DNA from: Tetracentron sinense
Taxonomy: Eukaryota > Streptophyta > Magnoliopsida > Trochodendrales > Trochodendraceae
Direction of reading: 5' to 3'
DNA length: 64,000 bases
Assembly (NCBI GenBank): GCA_015143295.1
Contig: CM026568.1
Span: forward strand, 29,396,441-29,460,440
Each line of letters starts with the position of its first letter. The stretch's first letter is position 1. A model generated the notes under the pieces. The model had not been told where the DNA came from, searched no databases, and saw only the letters and a program-made list of their open reading frames with translations. Position numbers and translations under genes: made by a program. Positions 21,130 to 33,157 of this stretch are shown piece by piece.

Positions 21130-24100
21130 ATGGATCTCTTGCAGCTCTCTCTCTTACTCCCAATTGTTGTGATCACCGCCGTCGCTTGTTCGAACCTGCA
21201 ACCTGAACAAGGCTTGTATTCTCTGCAAAACAATCCATCTTCTTCGATAAAAGATGAGATAATTAGGCTAGCCAATGGTCCTGAGAATCTGAAGTGGCTA
21301 AAGAAGATAAGGAGAGAGATTCATGAGTACCCAGAGCTATCTTATGAAGAATTTGAGACAAGCGCACTCATTAGGCGCGAGCTCGACCAGATGGGTATTG
21401 GGTATCGTTGGCCAGTCGCTCGGACCGGTGTAGTAGCCACCGTTGGGTCTGGGTCTCCACCCTTTGTTGCTCTCAGAGCAGATATGGATGCTTTGCCAAT
21501 TCAGGTTAGCTCTTTTTTTTTTTTTTTTCTTTTTTAATATTTTCTACTTTTCTTATTGTAAAAGTGATAACAAAAGAAATGATTCACCAACACCACACTG
21601 GATCATCTCACTTCTGTTCAATTTGTCTTTGAAGAGCATACTGTTCTAGCAGTTAGCCTTTAAACTGTTCTTATCCAAAATAAAGACTCCTATAAACGTG
21701 CAAATACTGGTTATACTGGTTTAGATTAATTTGTTTAGATAATCTAAGCTCAAATTCCGACAATTTGTTTTTTAAAAAGAAAGAAATAGGAAGAAGATGG
21801 ATCTGGTTAAGGGGAGATCTGGACCATCTAATCTCTATGAGGGATATTGTATTTCATGGTTCTCAAACTTAAAACACTCAATTTTATTCATAAATAATAT
21901 GAAGAACTGCATCCATATTAATTAGACTCAAACTCTAAAACCCCTAACTCATAACCTAATAAGTAACTTTATTATTTATAAACTAAATTAACAATATAAT
22001 TACTCTACTAATTGTATCTCTAAATAGAGTTGTGAGATTACTTTCCCTTAGGGGCAGCCTTGGCCTCAAGGTTGTATATACAAGATTTACCACCTGTATC
22101 ATCTTTCTCGATCCACTGCTTCAATTAGGAAATATTGTCAGGACACCATGCAATTATGCCCTTTTGGAGTGACTGCTTGGACTTACCCTTACCTTAGTGG
22201 CTACATTAGGTCTGGCTGTATGTGAGTTTAGACTAGTGTGTGTGTTACATGATAACATTTCCACACACAAACAAAAAAAAAAAAAAAAACCTTGTAGCAT
22301 AACCCATTTCTTTCTTTGCTCCTCCATCTCCAAATGTGGAAACTTCTTATAGTTGGAGTTGAGCAATTTTGCTGGGTCCTCTTATCTGATGTTCAAGATG
22401 ATTCCAGCTATATATAAATTTTGGGCCTAATTTTCGTCATACAATTGGCCCAATGATGTAGCTTGTATCAAGGTCTATGGTTTTGAGAAGGTCAATTATC
22501 CAACTCCAGAGCTACTCGACTTCTACTTCATAATTGTATATTGTTCATATTTGTTACAAGCTTGTGAGATTAGCCTAAAAATCTTCAAATCATATAGGAC
22601 CAAAGCACGACATTAGTGCCTCCCATAAACAACCGCCACGAAAGCACCCTTATCTGTTGTTATATAACCAATGGAATCATAGCAAGGGTTCGCCTTCCGT
22701 CGCAAACTGAAGTGTAAAATATATAATCAAAATAAATAAGAGATCATAGTCTCTCTCTATGAAATAACCTTGAATTCACAAGAAATCGGGAAAAAATCTT
22801 TAAAAGAATCGAAATTCTATTTATCAAAATTTGAAAAACTCATTAAAACAGTAACTTAAATACATCTCAAGTAAATTGTAATTGACTCGAACTCTCAGAT
22901 TTTACCAAAAATAGAAATTTTTAGAAATAGCAGAAACTAAAAAGTACTCAAATCTTACTCTTTAAGGATTTTTTGGACCCAACTAGACTTTCAGAATGAC
23001 CTCTTATCGCGATGATGCTCGTCTGATGAATCTTTGATTAATTAGAGAGTTATGGAGCTCGTCGATAGCTATCAATGATATATAATCCATAGTTACCAAA
23101 GCGAGAAGTGAAATCGAGAAGTGAAGCGAAAGTGGGAAGCGGGAAGCAGGAAACAAGGCTCAAAAAATCTTTAGGAAATAGAAAGCAAGAAATAGATAAA
23201 AGTATCTCATTTCCATTATATTAGGATGACCAATTATTCCTTAACCTTTATCTTACATGAAATATTTGTGGAGAAATAGGTGATCTTACAATCAATGTCG
23301 TAGCCTTTAGACTCATGTCAATCCCATCACTTCCTAGATACATAGCCCTCTTTGACCAACAAATAAGACCCTGATGGAAGCGAACATAATCGACTCTAGG
23401 AAACGAGCTTCCTAGGAAGTCAGCTTCCCACCTTATACATAGCTACCTTGCATTCTATGATACAATCACAGTCATTCTAACACCCCAAACGAAAAGTTGC
23501 GCTCATTGGAAGTTAAGTCACCTAAAAATAAGCTACTTCTTCATTTGGCGGCACAATTTCTTCTTATCCAAACATTCTAGAAATTTACCATCTGCCTATT
23601 CAACATCACCTTCTAAGGGAAAAGAGACCAATACAACATGATGATGTGGAATCTAATAAAAATGTATAAATTGCTCAATTTGATTAATCTATGGGATGAG
23701 ATCATCTCATGGAATAGTGGAAATTCCAAGTGAAGTGTGTGCATCATAGTAGGTGCAGGGTTAATGGTGTTTTCATCCTTCCTTTATAGAAGAATCAGAA
23801 TTAATGTTGCTGGTTCTTTCTCAGTCTTTCCGAAAACAATGCTTTATTCAATGAAACCTACTGTTAGGAATTGCCTAGAATTCTATATTGAGTAAAATTC
23901 TACTCTTGGTGTAACTCTATTATTTAGAAGTTATTTGTTGGGTTTAAAATTTTGTGATATCCTAATTGGTGTGGAATTATATTTTGGGAAAGTCTTAATT
24001 GGTGTAGGAGTTGTTTTTTGGGTAATTGCTAATTGGTTTGGAATTAGGATATGAGAAATCCTAATTGGTTTAAGAATTGTTTTGTGCTTATAACTAGGTC

Positions 24101-27100
24101 AATGGTGGAGGCTTATTGATTAAGGTTAAGTTTAAGGTTTAGATGTGAGATGTAAGGTTTCCAGAGAGAGCGGGTTTGCTCTCCTAGAAAGCCTTGGTTA
24201 GCTCTTGATAAGAAGAGCGTGTTCATGGCTTATCTTCGGTTTGATTCGTTCTTACACCTCAAAGGATTCAAGTTGGTTTGTCCTTACACCTCCAAGGACT
24301 CATATCAAATTTAGTTCTGTGGGTTCTGCTTGAGCAAAGACCGGAAGCCGCCCGAGCGGTTGGCGACGAGTTTTGGCGTTTTGTGGAGGATCAGTTCAAA
24401 TTTGGGTTGAGAAAGTGAGCAATGAATTGTGTGTTGTGTGAGAGTCTTTCAAGGTCTGTAGTAGAGTCTCTAAATCGTGTATCTTGTTTATCTGTTCTCT
24501 TGTAATCTTTTCTTTCATTAGTGGATGTATATCTGGATCGTTTCGAGTGTGGATGTAGCCCTTTGGTGGGTGAACCACGTATATCTAGTATATTGTGTTT
24601 TTTGTTTGTCAGAACATCCATTCACATTATTTGTTCGAGAATTCGCGCACTACACCTATCCATCCTCACTGGCATAACCATTATCATAGTCATGTTATTT
24701 TTAAATTAATAATCCACTCTCTCCATTTGCTTTGTAGTCTTCTTCTTTTAAATTTGGTTTTGAGTTTGCACCATCAAGCAACGAGATCCACAAGAAGGAC
24801 GTTCTAATAGCATCCTCATCCTTAAATAAGAATTTTTGTTTCTTAAAAACAGAAATAGGAAGGAGGAAAAACTACATACACATTTATAAGACAAATCTTG
24901 AATTAGTAATATAATAATTCTCTACTAATTCTGTTCCTAAAGTAGGGTCGTTACAAATTCATTTGTGTACTTTACAGCAAACTGATAGAAAAATAGTCCA
25001 TTCATATAGGTGAAACAAGTAAGGATGCCGAGATGCCATTGTGAATCCAAGTTACATACCACCTATATATGGGCTATGGCATCTAACATATCTCTTTCAG
25101 AAGGTGCCAGACTCGAACCGAGATGCTCAACACTGTTTCCTAGGAGCAGCATGTCAACCGATTTCACCATGGCCACTTGCTCGAATCAATGAGCATAGAG
25201 TCTATATCAGATATGCCTGAGCCAAAGTCCCATTATTATTTTAAAAATACAACATAAAGTGTAAGAATTTTGATAAAATTTTGAAGGAAAAAAAAAATCA
25301 ATCCACCCATCTAGGTGATATAGCCCTTGGGTGCGCCGGCCTTGGCGATCACTTGTGCATGTGTGTGTAAATTTTGCCTTGACAGTAATCACCTAGTGTC
25401 CAACAGTGCAGATTGCTATATTAATTCTTGTCTCAAGATTTATAGATTGTAGTTCGGTGAAACTGTTCTTTAGTACCTAAAATTCTACTGACCCTATGAA
25501 GGAAATGGTGGAGTGGGCGCATAAGAGCAAAGTAGATGGGAAAATGCATGCCTGTGGACATGATGCGCACGTTACCATGCTCCTTGGTGCTGCAAAGATA
25601 CTGCAAGAACTCCGAAACACATTAAAAGTAACATGGAATTAATTACGAAAAAATTTACATATTAGATTGTTCTTTTCTTCTTCATTTCTCTCTGAATTCT
25701 TCATTTCATCTCCATGTTAATGTAGGGAACTGTTGTTCTTATATTTCAACCCGCTGAGGAGCGAGGCGTAGGGGCAAAAACTATGATCAAGGAAGGGGCA
25801 CTTGAAAAGATAGAGGCCATATTTGCAATGCACACAGTGTATGACTACCCTACTGGTGTTGTTGCTTCCCGGCCCGGAGAATTTCTAGCAGGATGTGGAG
25901 TTTTTGAAGCAAAGATTAGTGGGAAAGGAGGTCACGCCGCTATTCCACAGCACTCCATTGATCCCATTTTGGCAGCATCAATGTCGATAATTAGCTTACA
26001 GAATATTATTTCAAGGGAGACAGACCCTATGGATACCCAGGTACTCTCAGTTTAACAATGTTTAAGAGCTTGATCAGTTTTTTTTTCTTCGTTATGTAAT
26101 TCTAGTCTTATGAGAAGCTGGGTAGTGCAGGTGCTTTCTGTAACCAAGTTCCATGGAGGGACTGCATATAATGTCATTCCAGACTCGGCTACAATTGGTG
26201 GTACTTTTAGGGCTTTCAATAAGAAGAGCTTCAAAGCATTGAAACAAAGAATAGAAGAGGTATGAACTACGCTAACTAGCTTAAATGTCAGCATGGTTCA
26301 TGGTGCAACTATCCCTTTCATTATATTTCGGAGTGTTCATGAGAAACTATATATGGCATACAAAAATCAGGCTATGTTTTCCCCAAAAATAAAATAAAAT
26401 TTAGGCTATGTGCTTTCCCCTGCATTTGAGTAACATTCCTATCTATCCATACCTTCCGAATTGTGCACCTTTGCTCTGCAATCACTCGTTCCCAACTCTC
26501 AAAATGATCATTGGCTTTTGGTTAGTCTATAAACTTACCATATTGAGCCACAAAAGTGTTTTAAAGTGTCTATTGTGGTTTGTTATGGCATGAATCATAG
26601 GTTGATTGGTTCTGGAATTTAGGCCTCTTGTTTTACATTCATAGTCTCTTGTGATAGTACCTAAGAAATTAACTCAAATACTGGGGGATTAATAATGAAG
26701 TCAGTATATGTCTATTATTGAGGATTTATGTATTTGAATTCTTGTGTGTCAGGTTATAAGAGGGCAAGCGGTGGTACATCGGTGCTCAGCTGAATTGGAC
26801 TTCTTTAAAGATGGATACACTATGATTCCTCCAACTGTGAACAATGAGATAATGTATGAACATGTACACCGTGTCTCGATCGAGGTGGTAGGAGATAAAA
26901 AAACACAAATGGCTCCCCGCTCCATGGGGAGTGAAGATTTTGCCTTCTATTTAGACCAGATACCAGGATCCTTCATTTTCATCGGCATAAGGAATGAGAA
27001 GATCGGATCCATCTATCCGGTGCATAGCCCTTACTTTAGAATTGATGAGGATGTCCTTCCCATAGGGGCAGCATTGCATGCTGCATTGGCATATTCATTC

Positions 27101-27133
27101 CTTTTAAACTCTACAAATAGTAACAGTAGTTGA
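21130..27133 (+). CDS. IAA-amino-acid hydrolase, ILR1/IAR3-like (M20D amidohydrolase)
   Basis: The enzyme releases active auxin (or related hormone) from amino-acid conjugates. Exons: 21130-21504, 25502-25627, 25726-26040, 26131-26259, 26753-27133; all introns are GT-AG, phase 0, giving 441 residues, the usual length. Residues 1-20 form a signal peptide. The metal-site set is complete: Cys143, His145 (HACGHDAH), Glu179 (QPAEE), His203 ([11 protein letters not shown]) and His406 (VHSPYF), with spacing that fits Arabidopsis ILL2. [10 protein letters not shown] lies in the lid domain. ATG 21130 is chosen because it opens the signal peptide. Unlike several ILR1/IAR3 relatives the C-terminus (TNSNSS) has no KDEL-type ER retention signal, so the protein may be secreted or sorted differently. 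Intron 1 (4 kb) carries a MITE and a solo LTR. No lesion is seen. Confidence 0.95.
23089..23461. mobile_element. Dispersed non-autonomous element (copy B of 10.2/23.1-kb family)
   Basis: It is collinear with 10209-10571 and starts CCATAGTTACCAAAGCG. It lies within intron 1 of the ILR1-like gene, in the sense orientation of copy A. Its interior has degenerate GAAGCGGGAAGC purine repeats. Confidence 0.65.
23862..24654 (+). mobile_element. Probable solo LTR, copia-type
   Basis: Starts TGTTAGGAATTGCC and ends GCGCACTACA (TG...CA). Flanks are CCTAC at 23857-23861 and CCTAT at 24655-24659 (4 of 5 match). GTGGATGTAGCCCTTTGGTG with GGTGAACCACGTATATCT near 24530-24580 is the motif typical of copia LTR R/U5 regions (from memory). 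No primer-binding site follows. Confidence 0.6.
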
Positions 27134-28242
27134 TTTTCATTGCTAGCAAGTGTTTTCTACTCCCAATCTTCTCTTTTATGGATAATGTGAAGTCTACTTT
27201 CTTTCTCATCCATTTTTCTTTTTTCGACAAGATAACAAAAAAAATGGTGAGCCCCAAGAAAAAGCTCACATTTTTTTGTCTTTTCAAAGAAGAGGAAAAT
27301 GGATGATACATAGTATTTCCCTCCCTCTACTCTTGTACCGATGCATTGTATCACAAGCCCTCTTAGTCATTGTCTAGCAATTTTTTTCCCAGCTTGGTAA
27401 GGGGCTAGTGCCTGAGAAATACAAGGGAATGATGTTTGAGAGGGGGGGGGGGGGGGGGGGGGGGGGGTTCAGAGATTCAATTATAAAATGCTTTGTTCAC
27501 TCACATTGTACCCAAAAAAAAGTGCAGTTTCTTGTTCTCTACTTTATAAGAAAACTGAGGGCTGGTGATGAGCAGACTGTTGCAAGGATTGGTGAACCAA
27601 ATTGGAGTTTTCAAACTTCAGACACAGAATTGAACCACCACATAAATATAGTGGTCAATGATCCTGCATCAGTAAGGGTAACACAGGAACATTATTTCAG
27701 CTACAAATTCACTTCTCATTTGTGCTCCAACAAAAAATCATAAGGGCGTAAGCGTAACACATCAAGACTTACTACACTGACGAGAGTTTGCTTTCAAAAT
27801 AACCAAGCCCCGGCTAATTGTATTCACCTAGAGATGAGTTCCATCACAAACATGCCAACATTCAATTACATTGGTTACCAAAATTTGGCTAAAAGCCTGT
27901 TTATTCAAGATCTAGATGAACCGTTTTAGAGGGAAATAATCAGAGATTTTGGGAATGCTTATAACCAACCTTGCCAATTTCCAAGCAAGTAAAGATATCA
28001 AAATGACAAGGATGGGGCTCAAATATGCTCATTCACATTTATTTAAGTTTTGAATTGTACATTTAGGGGGAAGAGGAATGCTAGCCCTGTTGCGCTCCCC
28101 CTTAATCGCCCCATTATGGAAAAATGACGAGTAATTTTGAGTGGGGCTCTGCATTCAAAATGTTTGTCTCATTCCCATAACGGAGCGATTAAAGGTAACA
28201 ATCCCATTGTGTCTTTAGCGCCGATTCACTATTTGATTCTAG
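27134..28242. other. Intergenic; 26-nt poly(G) and short inverted repeats
   Basis: Contains the probable 3' UTR of the ILR1-like gene, a G26 run at 27442-27467, and a 111-codon frame (27408-27743) without a recognisable family that starts before the G run. At about 28077-28208 a half-preserved MITE (GGAATGCTAGCCCTGTTG, CTTAATCGCCCCATTATGG facing CCATAACGGAGCGATTAAAG) is visible. Confidence 0.5.
27442..27467. repeat. Poly(G) tract, 26 nt
   Basis: Uninterrupted G26 about 310 bp downstream of the ILR1-like stop codon. Confidence 0.9.
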
Positions 28243-28359
28243 GAGAATGCTAGACAGACTTTCTGGCGAGCAGTGTCGCCTTATTTGTGGAAAAAGCAGG
28301 TGAATCTTTTTTCCGCAAATGGGTGAGTCGGAGCCGAAAGAGTCCGCCTAGCATTCCCC
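28243..28359. mobile_element. Short MITE, AATGCTAG end type
   Basis: The left end GAATGCTAGACAGACTTTC pairs with the right end GAAAGAGTCCGCCTAGCATTC. Inner pairs TTTGTGGAAAA and TTTTCCGCAAA also match. Length is about 117 bp. Confidence 0.8.
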
Positions 28360-28372
28360 TTTATTTTCATGT

Positions 28373-28411
<39 letters not shown>
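28373..28411. repeat. Compound (TA)n(GA)n microsatellite
   Basis: TA run 28373-28390 is followed directly by GA run 28391-28411, about 160 bp downstream of the AG-peptide stop codon. Confidence 0.9.
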
Positions 28412-28572
28412 TACATTATTAGAAAGCAGTGACATAATTAGGAAAATAGAGAATTTAAGCACACGACTGATAGAAACCATAAAACCCACCCAAAGTGTAA
28501 AAGAAGCCGAAACAAAGAGAATTGATAACACAAACCGCCCTCATTCATGAGAGACTACATCTAAACCAAAGC

Positions 28573-28782
28573 TCAAAGCCTCTCTTTAAGCACCAGAAAG
28601 GAAACAACAATTCCTACGACTCCAGCCACCATTGATGGAAAAGAAGTGAGGGTGCCTTGAGACTGATCAGTCGGGGCGGGGCCCATGGCCATGTTGGGCA
28701 TGTTACCGGGCATTTCCTGCGCAACGACGGCCAAGACCAATAGCAAAACGGTGAAACAAGCTGTGGTGGTCCGGAAAGCCAT
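28573..28782 (-). CDS. Arabinogalactan peptide, GPI-anchored (AG-peptide type)
   Basis: A 69-residue single-exon frame has the AG-peptide layout: N-terminal signal peptide (residues 1-21, ending VVAQ), a short mature stretch of about 20-25 residues containing MGPAP and further Pro, Ser and Thr, then a hydrophobic tail (MVAGVVGIVVSFLVL) that fits GPI-anchor addition. Pro in the GPAP context would be hydroxylated and glycosylated. The mature part is unusual in being Met-rich (PGNMPNMAMGP) and poor in AP/SP dipeptides, so glycosylation would be light. Family members act at the plasma membrane or wall, with broad roles in growth and pollen. A (TA)5 TATA box lies about 80 nt upstream of the ATG. 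Small size makes the family call probable rather than certain. Confidence 0.8.
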   Translation of the reverse strand: MAFRTTTACFTVLLLVLAVVAQEMPGNMPNMAMGPAPTDQSQGTLTSFPSMVAGVVGIVVSFLVLKERL

Positions 28783-28860
28783 ATCTTATCTTCTTAATTC
28801 GATTCCTTCACGATACACTTTGGCTGTTTTGCTATTCGGATACTAAAACATCTCTTCTTC

Positions 28861-28870
28861 TATATATATA
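28861..28870 (-). promoter_or_regulatory. TATA box of the AG-peptide gene
   Basis: TATATATATA lies 79-88 nt upstream of the ATG, a fitting place for a TATA box with a 5' UTR of about 50 nt. Confidence 0.55.
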
Positions 28871-28914
28871 GCCCTGACTTCGTTACGAACTAGAAATCGT
28901 ATAACTGCCAGCTA

Positions 28915-30880
28915 TGAGACGTTGAAGTCTATGGTTCCAGGCTTGTCCCCATTTTTTGATGCCTAGGAGTTGCTGGAATTTGCATGAGCCTATACTTATA
29001 ACTATTGTATTTTGCTAGCTTGACGAGATGCCCAAAGCCAAGATGCCTTTTTCTTGGAGTTTTGCTTCTAACCAAAACATTAACAAATAGAAAGAAACCT
29101 GACATAGCATTCGAAGTTGTCAATGCATGATGTGAGGTTTCTCTATCATTAAACTCTGAAAATAGATAAATACAAATGAACTAAAACCGAGTATTAGCAA
29201 CATATCACAGCTCGGCATGTCTAACAACTGTGAGAGTCTATGAAGAGATAAGGATGCTCGAAATTCTTGGAGAAAAAAGGGTGAAGACTCTCACAATCTA
29301 GCCTCAATCAGTGGAGAGAAGTTGAGTGATCTTGGAGGTCTAACGGTAACAAATTCAAACCGAAATGATAATCCACTCGAGCCTTCAAATAAGGAAAAAT
29401 CAGTAAGATGATCTAACAAACTACTACTAATGAGGGATTCTCTGTTATCAAGCAAGCTGTCAAACCAGAACCAACCAGATTTCATAGGATCTTTTATTTG
29501 AATGTAATTGTGTTCAAATACTTCACTTGTATAGCCTAAGTGTTCACGTTGAAATTCAATGCAAACACTTCCAGTATTTTTCATAACAAATTCTCACGGC
29601 TTCATTTTTCTTTACCAAGTAGTTATGTTTTAAATTGTAATACACACTATAATTTAGAATTTAACTTCTTTAAGCCGTTTTTAGGTATCATTCTTGGCTA
29701 GTGATTTTCTATTATTTGGAGATAGAAAATCGAAATTGTCGTTGTTTGGTGTGTTTTAGAGCGGAATAATTCCCGCAAACGTTTTGCTTTTAATTTGGAA
29801 CATAATTTTAGAAATTAAAAAATCACTTCCAAGAATAAACTTCATAAACAAAAAAATTTCTCACTCTGACCACCATCCCATCTCCCCCTATTACCAACTC
29901 CCTCACGCTCAACACCTCTACACACCAATACCACCTTCCATCTCTACACCACCTCCACCCCAACCCCCAACCTCCATTATGACCAATCTTCACCTCCTCC
30001 TCCACTACAGCCATCACCGTCATCACCGCCACCGGCAATAATCCGAGTCATAAATATTATGATCCATCAAGTCCAAGCCTGATCCATTTATAAATAAATT
30101 GGGTAAATCAAGCCCAACTCATCAATATAAAGCCTTAAACCAAACCCATGAAAGGCCTAGTAGGTACATGGGCGAAGCCACATCGGGCCAAAGGGGGGCT
30201 GAAACCCCCCCTCAACTTTTGAAATAAAATGTTGGTACCTAGGGGCAGGGGCGATGGGAGCTGAGTCCCCCTGAACTTTTGATAAAAAAGAACAATATTT
30301 ATATTATATTATTTGATTTAAGAGGACATAGGCGTGGAGCAAGAATTTTGAAAAAAACTAAGTTTTATAATATATTATTTTATTTAAGAGGACATAGCTA
30401 TAGAAAGGGGAGCAAAATTTCATATAATAATCATTGCCAATCAACTGTTGTTAGCCCTATAAAAAACATAAAAAAAATCTCCTGGCAACGCCCCTGACTA
30501 GGTATATAATCCGAGATAGAATTTGTTGCCCTAAAATGCCCATCTTGTTGGATATTCTTAAAATTTCAAGAAAAAAATGGTTATGGGTTTGTTAATCTTC
30601 TTTTGTTTCAAATTGAAATAAAAGCAATGATTAACGGACTGCAAGGTGATCAGGTTAGTACCCAAATACAACTTCTTGTTAGTAACCAAATACAACTTCC
30701 TATTGGGTCACGTGGCGAGAAAAAACTTGGATACCCACTACAACCAGTTACCTTTAAGTACTATTTTCTTTTAACCCATGACAAAACCCATGACATTGCA
30801 AATTGGTTAAAGACTTTGAAAATCATCTCACTACCGCATGCGCTATTTAAATTTTGTGGTTGGGTAGCAAACAGTTAATA
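28915..30880. other. Intergenic stretch without a supported gene
   Basis: A minus-strand 97-codon frame at 29291-29584 has protein-like composition (CIEFQREHLGY, WFWFDSLLDN) but no family I recognise. At 29850-30040 there is Pro/His-rich low complexity. At 30175-30495 lies DNA-transposon debris with GGGGGGCTGAAACCCCCC and two AAGAGGACATAG repeats. Confidence 0.45.
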
Positions 30881-31270
30881 AGAGCATTCGTACCCGCCTC
30901 ACCAAATTTTACTCAAAATAGTCAAAACTCACATTTTCCAATTTTCGTTATTTACTTATTTAAAACACTTCCAATAGTCTCATCAAAATAACCAAAACTC
31001 ATATTATTTTATTATTTGTACGAGACTATAATAGTACGAATAGAGAGAGAAATCTTTATTTTATTATTTGTGTAGGACGACAACAAAGGAAGGGAAAGAA
31101 ATACTTAACTTTGGTGAGTGAAAAGTACTCACCAAGTTTGGTGAGAACTCTACACTCATCAAACCGAAATGGTTAATTTTGAAGAGGCAGGAGACCATTT
31201 TAAAGCATTTTTTTAGTATTTTGACTCACCAAAATAAATTTTTGGTTATTTTGGTGAGAATGCTTTAAGT
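30881..31270. mobile_element. MITE with GAGCATTC / GAATGCTTT ends
   Basis: TAAGAGCATTCGTACC with CCTCACCAAATTTTAC on the left pairs with TGACTCACCAAAATAA and TATTTTGGTGAGAATGCTTTA on the right. Internal repeats of CTCACCAAA appear near 31120. Flanking TAA-like trinucleotides suggest a PIF/Harbinger-type origin. Confidence 0.6.
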
Positions 31271-33090
31271 GTCACAAAGGGCACGAGTTGAGAGGTGTGC
31301 ATGTACTATCCAACTAAACATGCAAAAATAAATGTTATCACCTCCTTAGTGCATCACCAACCTTTGCATGTGTCGAAGAGGCTATGCCCATATAATACTC
31401 AGGCATCTTGTTGAGGAAATCCGTTGCCCACCGATTGATAGCCCATGATCTTTAGTGGACCTAAATAAATTATGAATAATGCTAGAACCAAGAATTTATT
31501 TTATTTTATTTTGTAAAAAAAGTGAGTTTAAAAGAAAAAAGAGCTAGCATTACCCATAAATGGAAAATAATCACTTCCTCGATGGGTGATGCCAAGAGGG
31601 GCATCTCGATTCCAATTTTCTTGTCATGTGTCCTCCTTCTAACCCTAATTAATTGTGGTTAAGATTCATCCACCCTTATGGTTCACCCAACTACCCATGG
31701 TTTTTAGAAATTTTTTTTTAATTATCAGTTAAAAAAAAACTAATGTGGGAATTGAAGGGTCGGCTACATCGGATGACGAGTAGGGCTGTCAAAAAAGCCC
31801 ACGCAGAAGGGTACCCGTCCCTGCCCTGTCCTACCCTACAAAGCCCTCTGAAGCCCTACCCTTCTCAACCCTTGGCCCGGACAGGGTTCAAAATCCGAAA
31901 GCCCTGCTTCTATAGGGCTGGGCCAGAGTTCACCCCGGCCCTACCCTTCTCCTTAGTTGCTACACGGTAGCTAAGGTCTATAAACCATAAAAATATATAA
32001 TATATATTTATATATTATATTAATAAAATTACTTATTTCATCATTTCAAACGGTTTAATAGTAGGGTTAATTGAGTAATTTCATATGATCATCGTTATAA
32101 AACCCCTGGAGGTCTGGACACTCATTACGAATCCCAAACACCAACCCTAATCTTGTATGCGAAATCGTCTCTTCCTGGTTAGAAGATTTTGATATATAAA
32201 TTTTGTTCTATATAGTTTTACTTTATTTTATTCTATCATGTATGTTTGTCATTGACAAGGGAAAAAAAATTAACTTTATTATTACTCTTTTTGTTACAAT
32301 GTCAGTCCCAAACCCGGATAAAAGATTAGGGTATCCATTTTCATGTTACGTTGACAATTGATGTAGAAAAAAAATCTTGTCATCTCAAATTATAAAAAAA
32401 AAATCTCACTCTTTTTTTTCGACCTTTCTAACCCTTTGATCCTGCTCTAATCCTTGAGGGCAGGACTTGAACGGGGTAGGGCCTACTCTTATTAGAAAGG
32501 GTAGGGCTAGGGTTGACCCCAACCCTACTCCTCCCCTGTCCTATCAAAAATATCTAACACGGGGGCTTAATGCGAATGGCTTTACAGGTCCAATGGGACA
32601 ATCCACGTGGGCTTTGAAACACGAGCCCTGCTTTCCAGTTTCCACTACAATGCCAGCTGTAACCCTCGATCAGGCAGGTATCTGAATAACAAAAATCGAG
32701 AAAGGAAGGAGGCCGACGTTGTACGGTCTTGCAGGTTGGTGGGTCCCCAACTCACAGCTCTCCTTCTCTCCACCTGCTCCGAGAGGGAGAGAAGGTTCAC
32801 CTGTCTAGGGGTTTTTATTTATTTATTTATTGACTGGGACCGATTCTATGCGTTTTTTTTAGCGTTCGTTAATAAGTCAAAGATTGGATGGTCGAGATCC
32901 TTCAAGATTGACCTAATGTCAAAAATAAGCACCTAAAATCCCACAAACCGTAACACAACACTATAGCTCCGTATCCACCGTATTATTATCAAACATGCAA
33001 AGTAAAGCACCTTTGTTTCTGGCCTTCAATTTCAATTGAGCCGTAAATATTAGCAAAGGCCGTGGGTATTTTCGTGATCTGGTAAGAAAT
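31271..33090. other. Intergenic repeats upstream of the first GASA gene
   Basis: 31271-31460 resembles the right half of the foldback at 16331-16858 (TATGCATGTACTATC-like, CACCTCCTTAGTG). 31600-31760 holds a TTAACC-type arm. 31779-32555 is bounded by GGGCTGTCAAAAAAGCCC with CCCTGTCCTACCCTAC on the left and GTAGGGCTAGGGTTGACCCC with CCCCTGTCCTATC on the right, which look like inverted arms of one AT-cored element. No gene is seen. Confidence 0.5.
31474..31554. mobile_element. Short MITE (81 bp), AATGCTAG...CTAGCATT family
   Basis: Ends ATAATGCTAGAACC and GAGCTAGCATTAC are inverted. The interior AGTGAGTTTAAAAGAAAA is shared with 19637-19793. Confidence 0.7.
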
Positions 33091-33097
33091 ATGACAT

Positions 33098-33103
33098 TAT
33101 AAA
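33098..33103 (+). promoter_or_regulatory. TATA box of the first GASA gene
   Basis: TATAAA, 55 nt upstream of the ATG, is followed by a pyrimidine-rich CTTCTCTCTACTCTC leader typical of a plant transcription start. Confidence 0.65.
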
Positions 33104-33157
33104 GAGCCGCACCTTCTCTCTACTCTCTGTGCTTCGACTTCGCTGGCAATTGCAACA

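Noticed and set aside
27408-27743. 111-codon plus-strand frame containing poly-Gly
   Set aside because: The glycines come from the G26 homopolymer; the remainder has no recognisable homology.
29784-30041. Pro/His-rich frame
   Set aside because: Low-complexity CCACC/CATCACC repeats; open by composition only.
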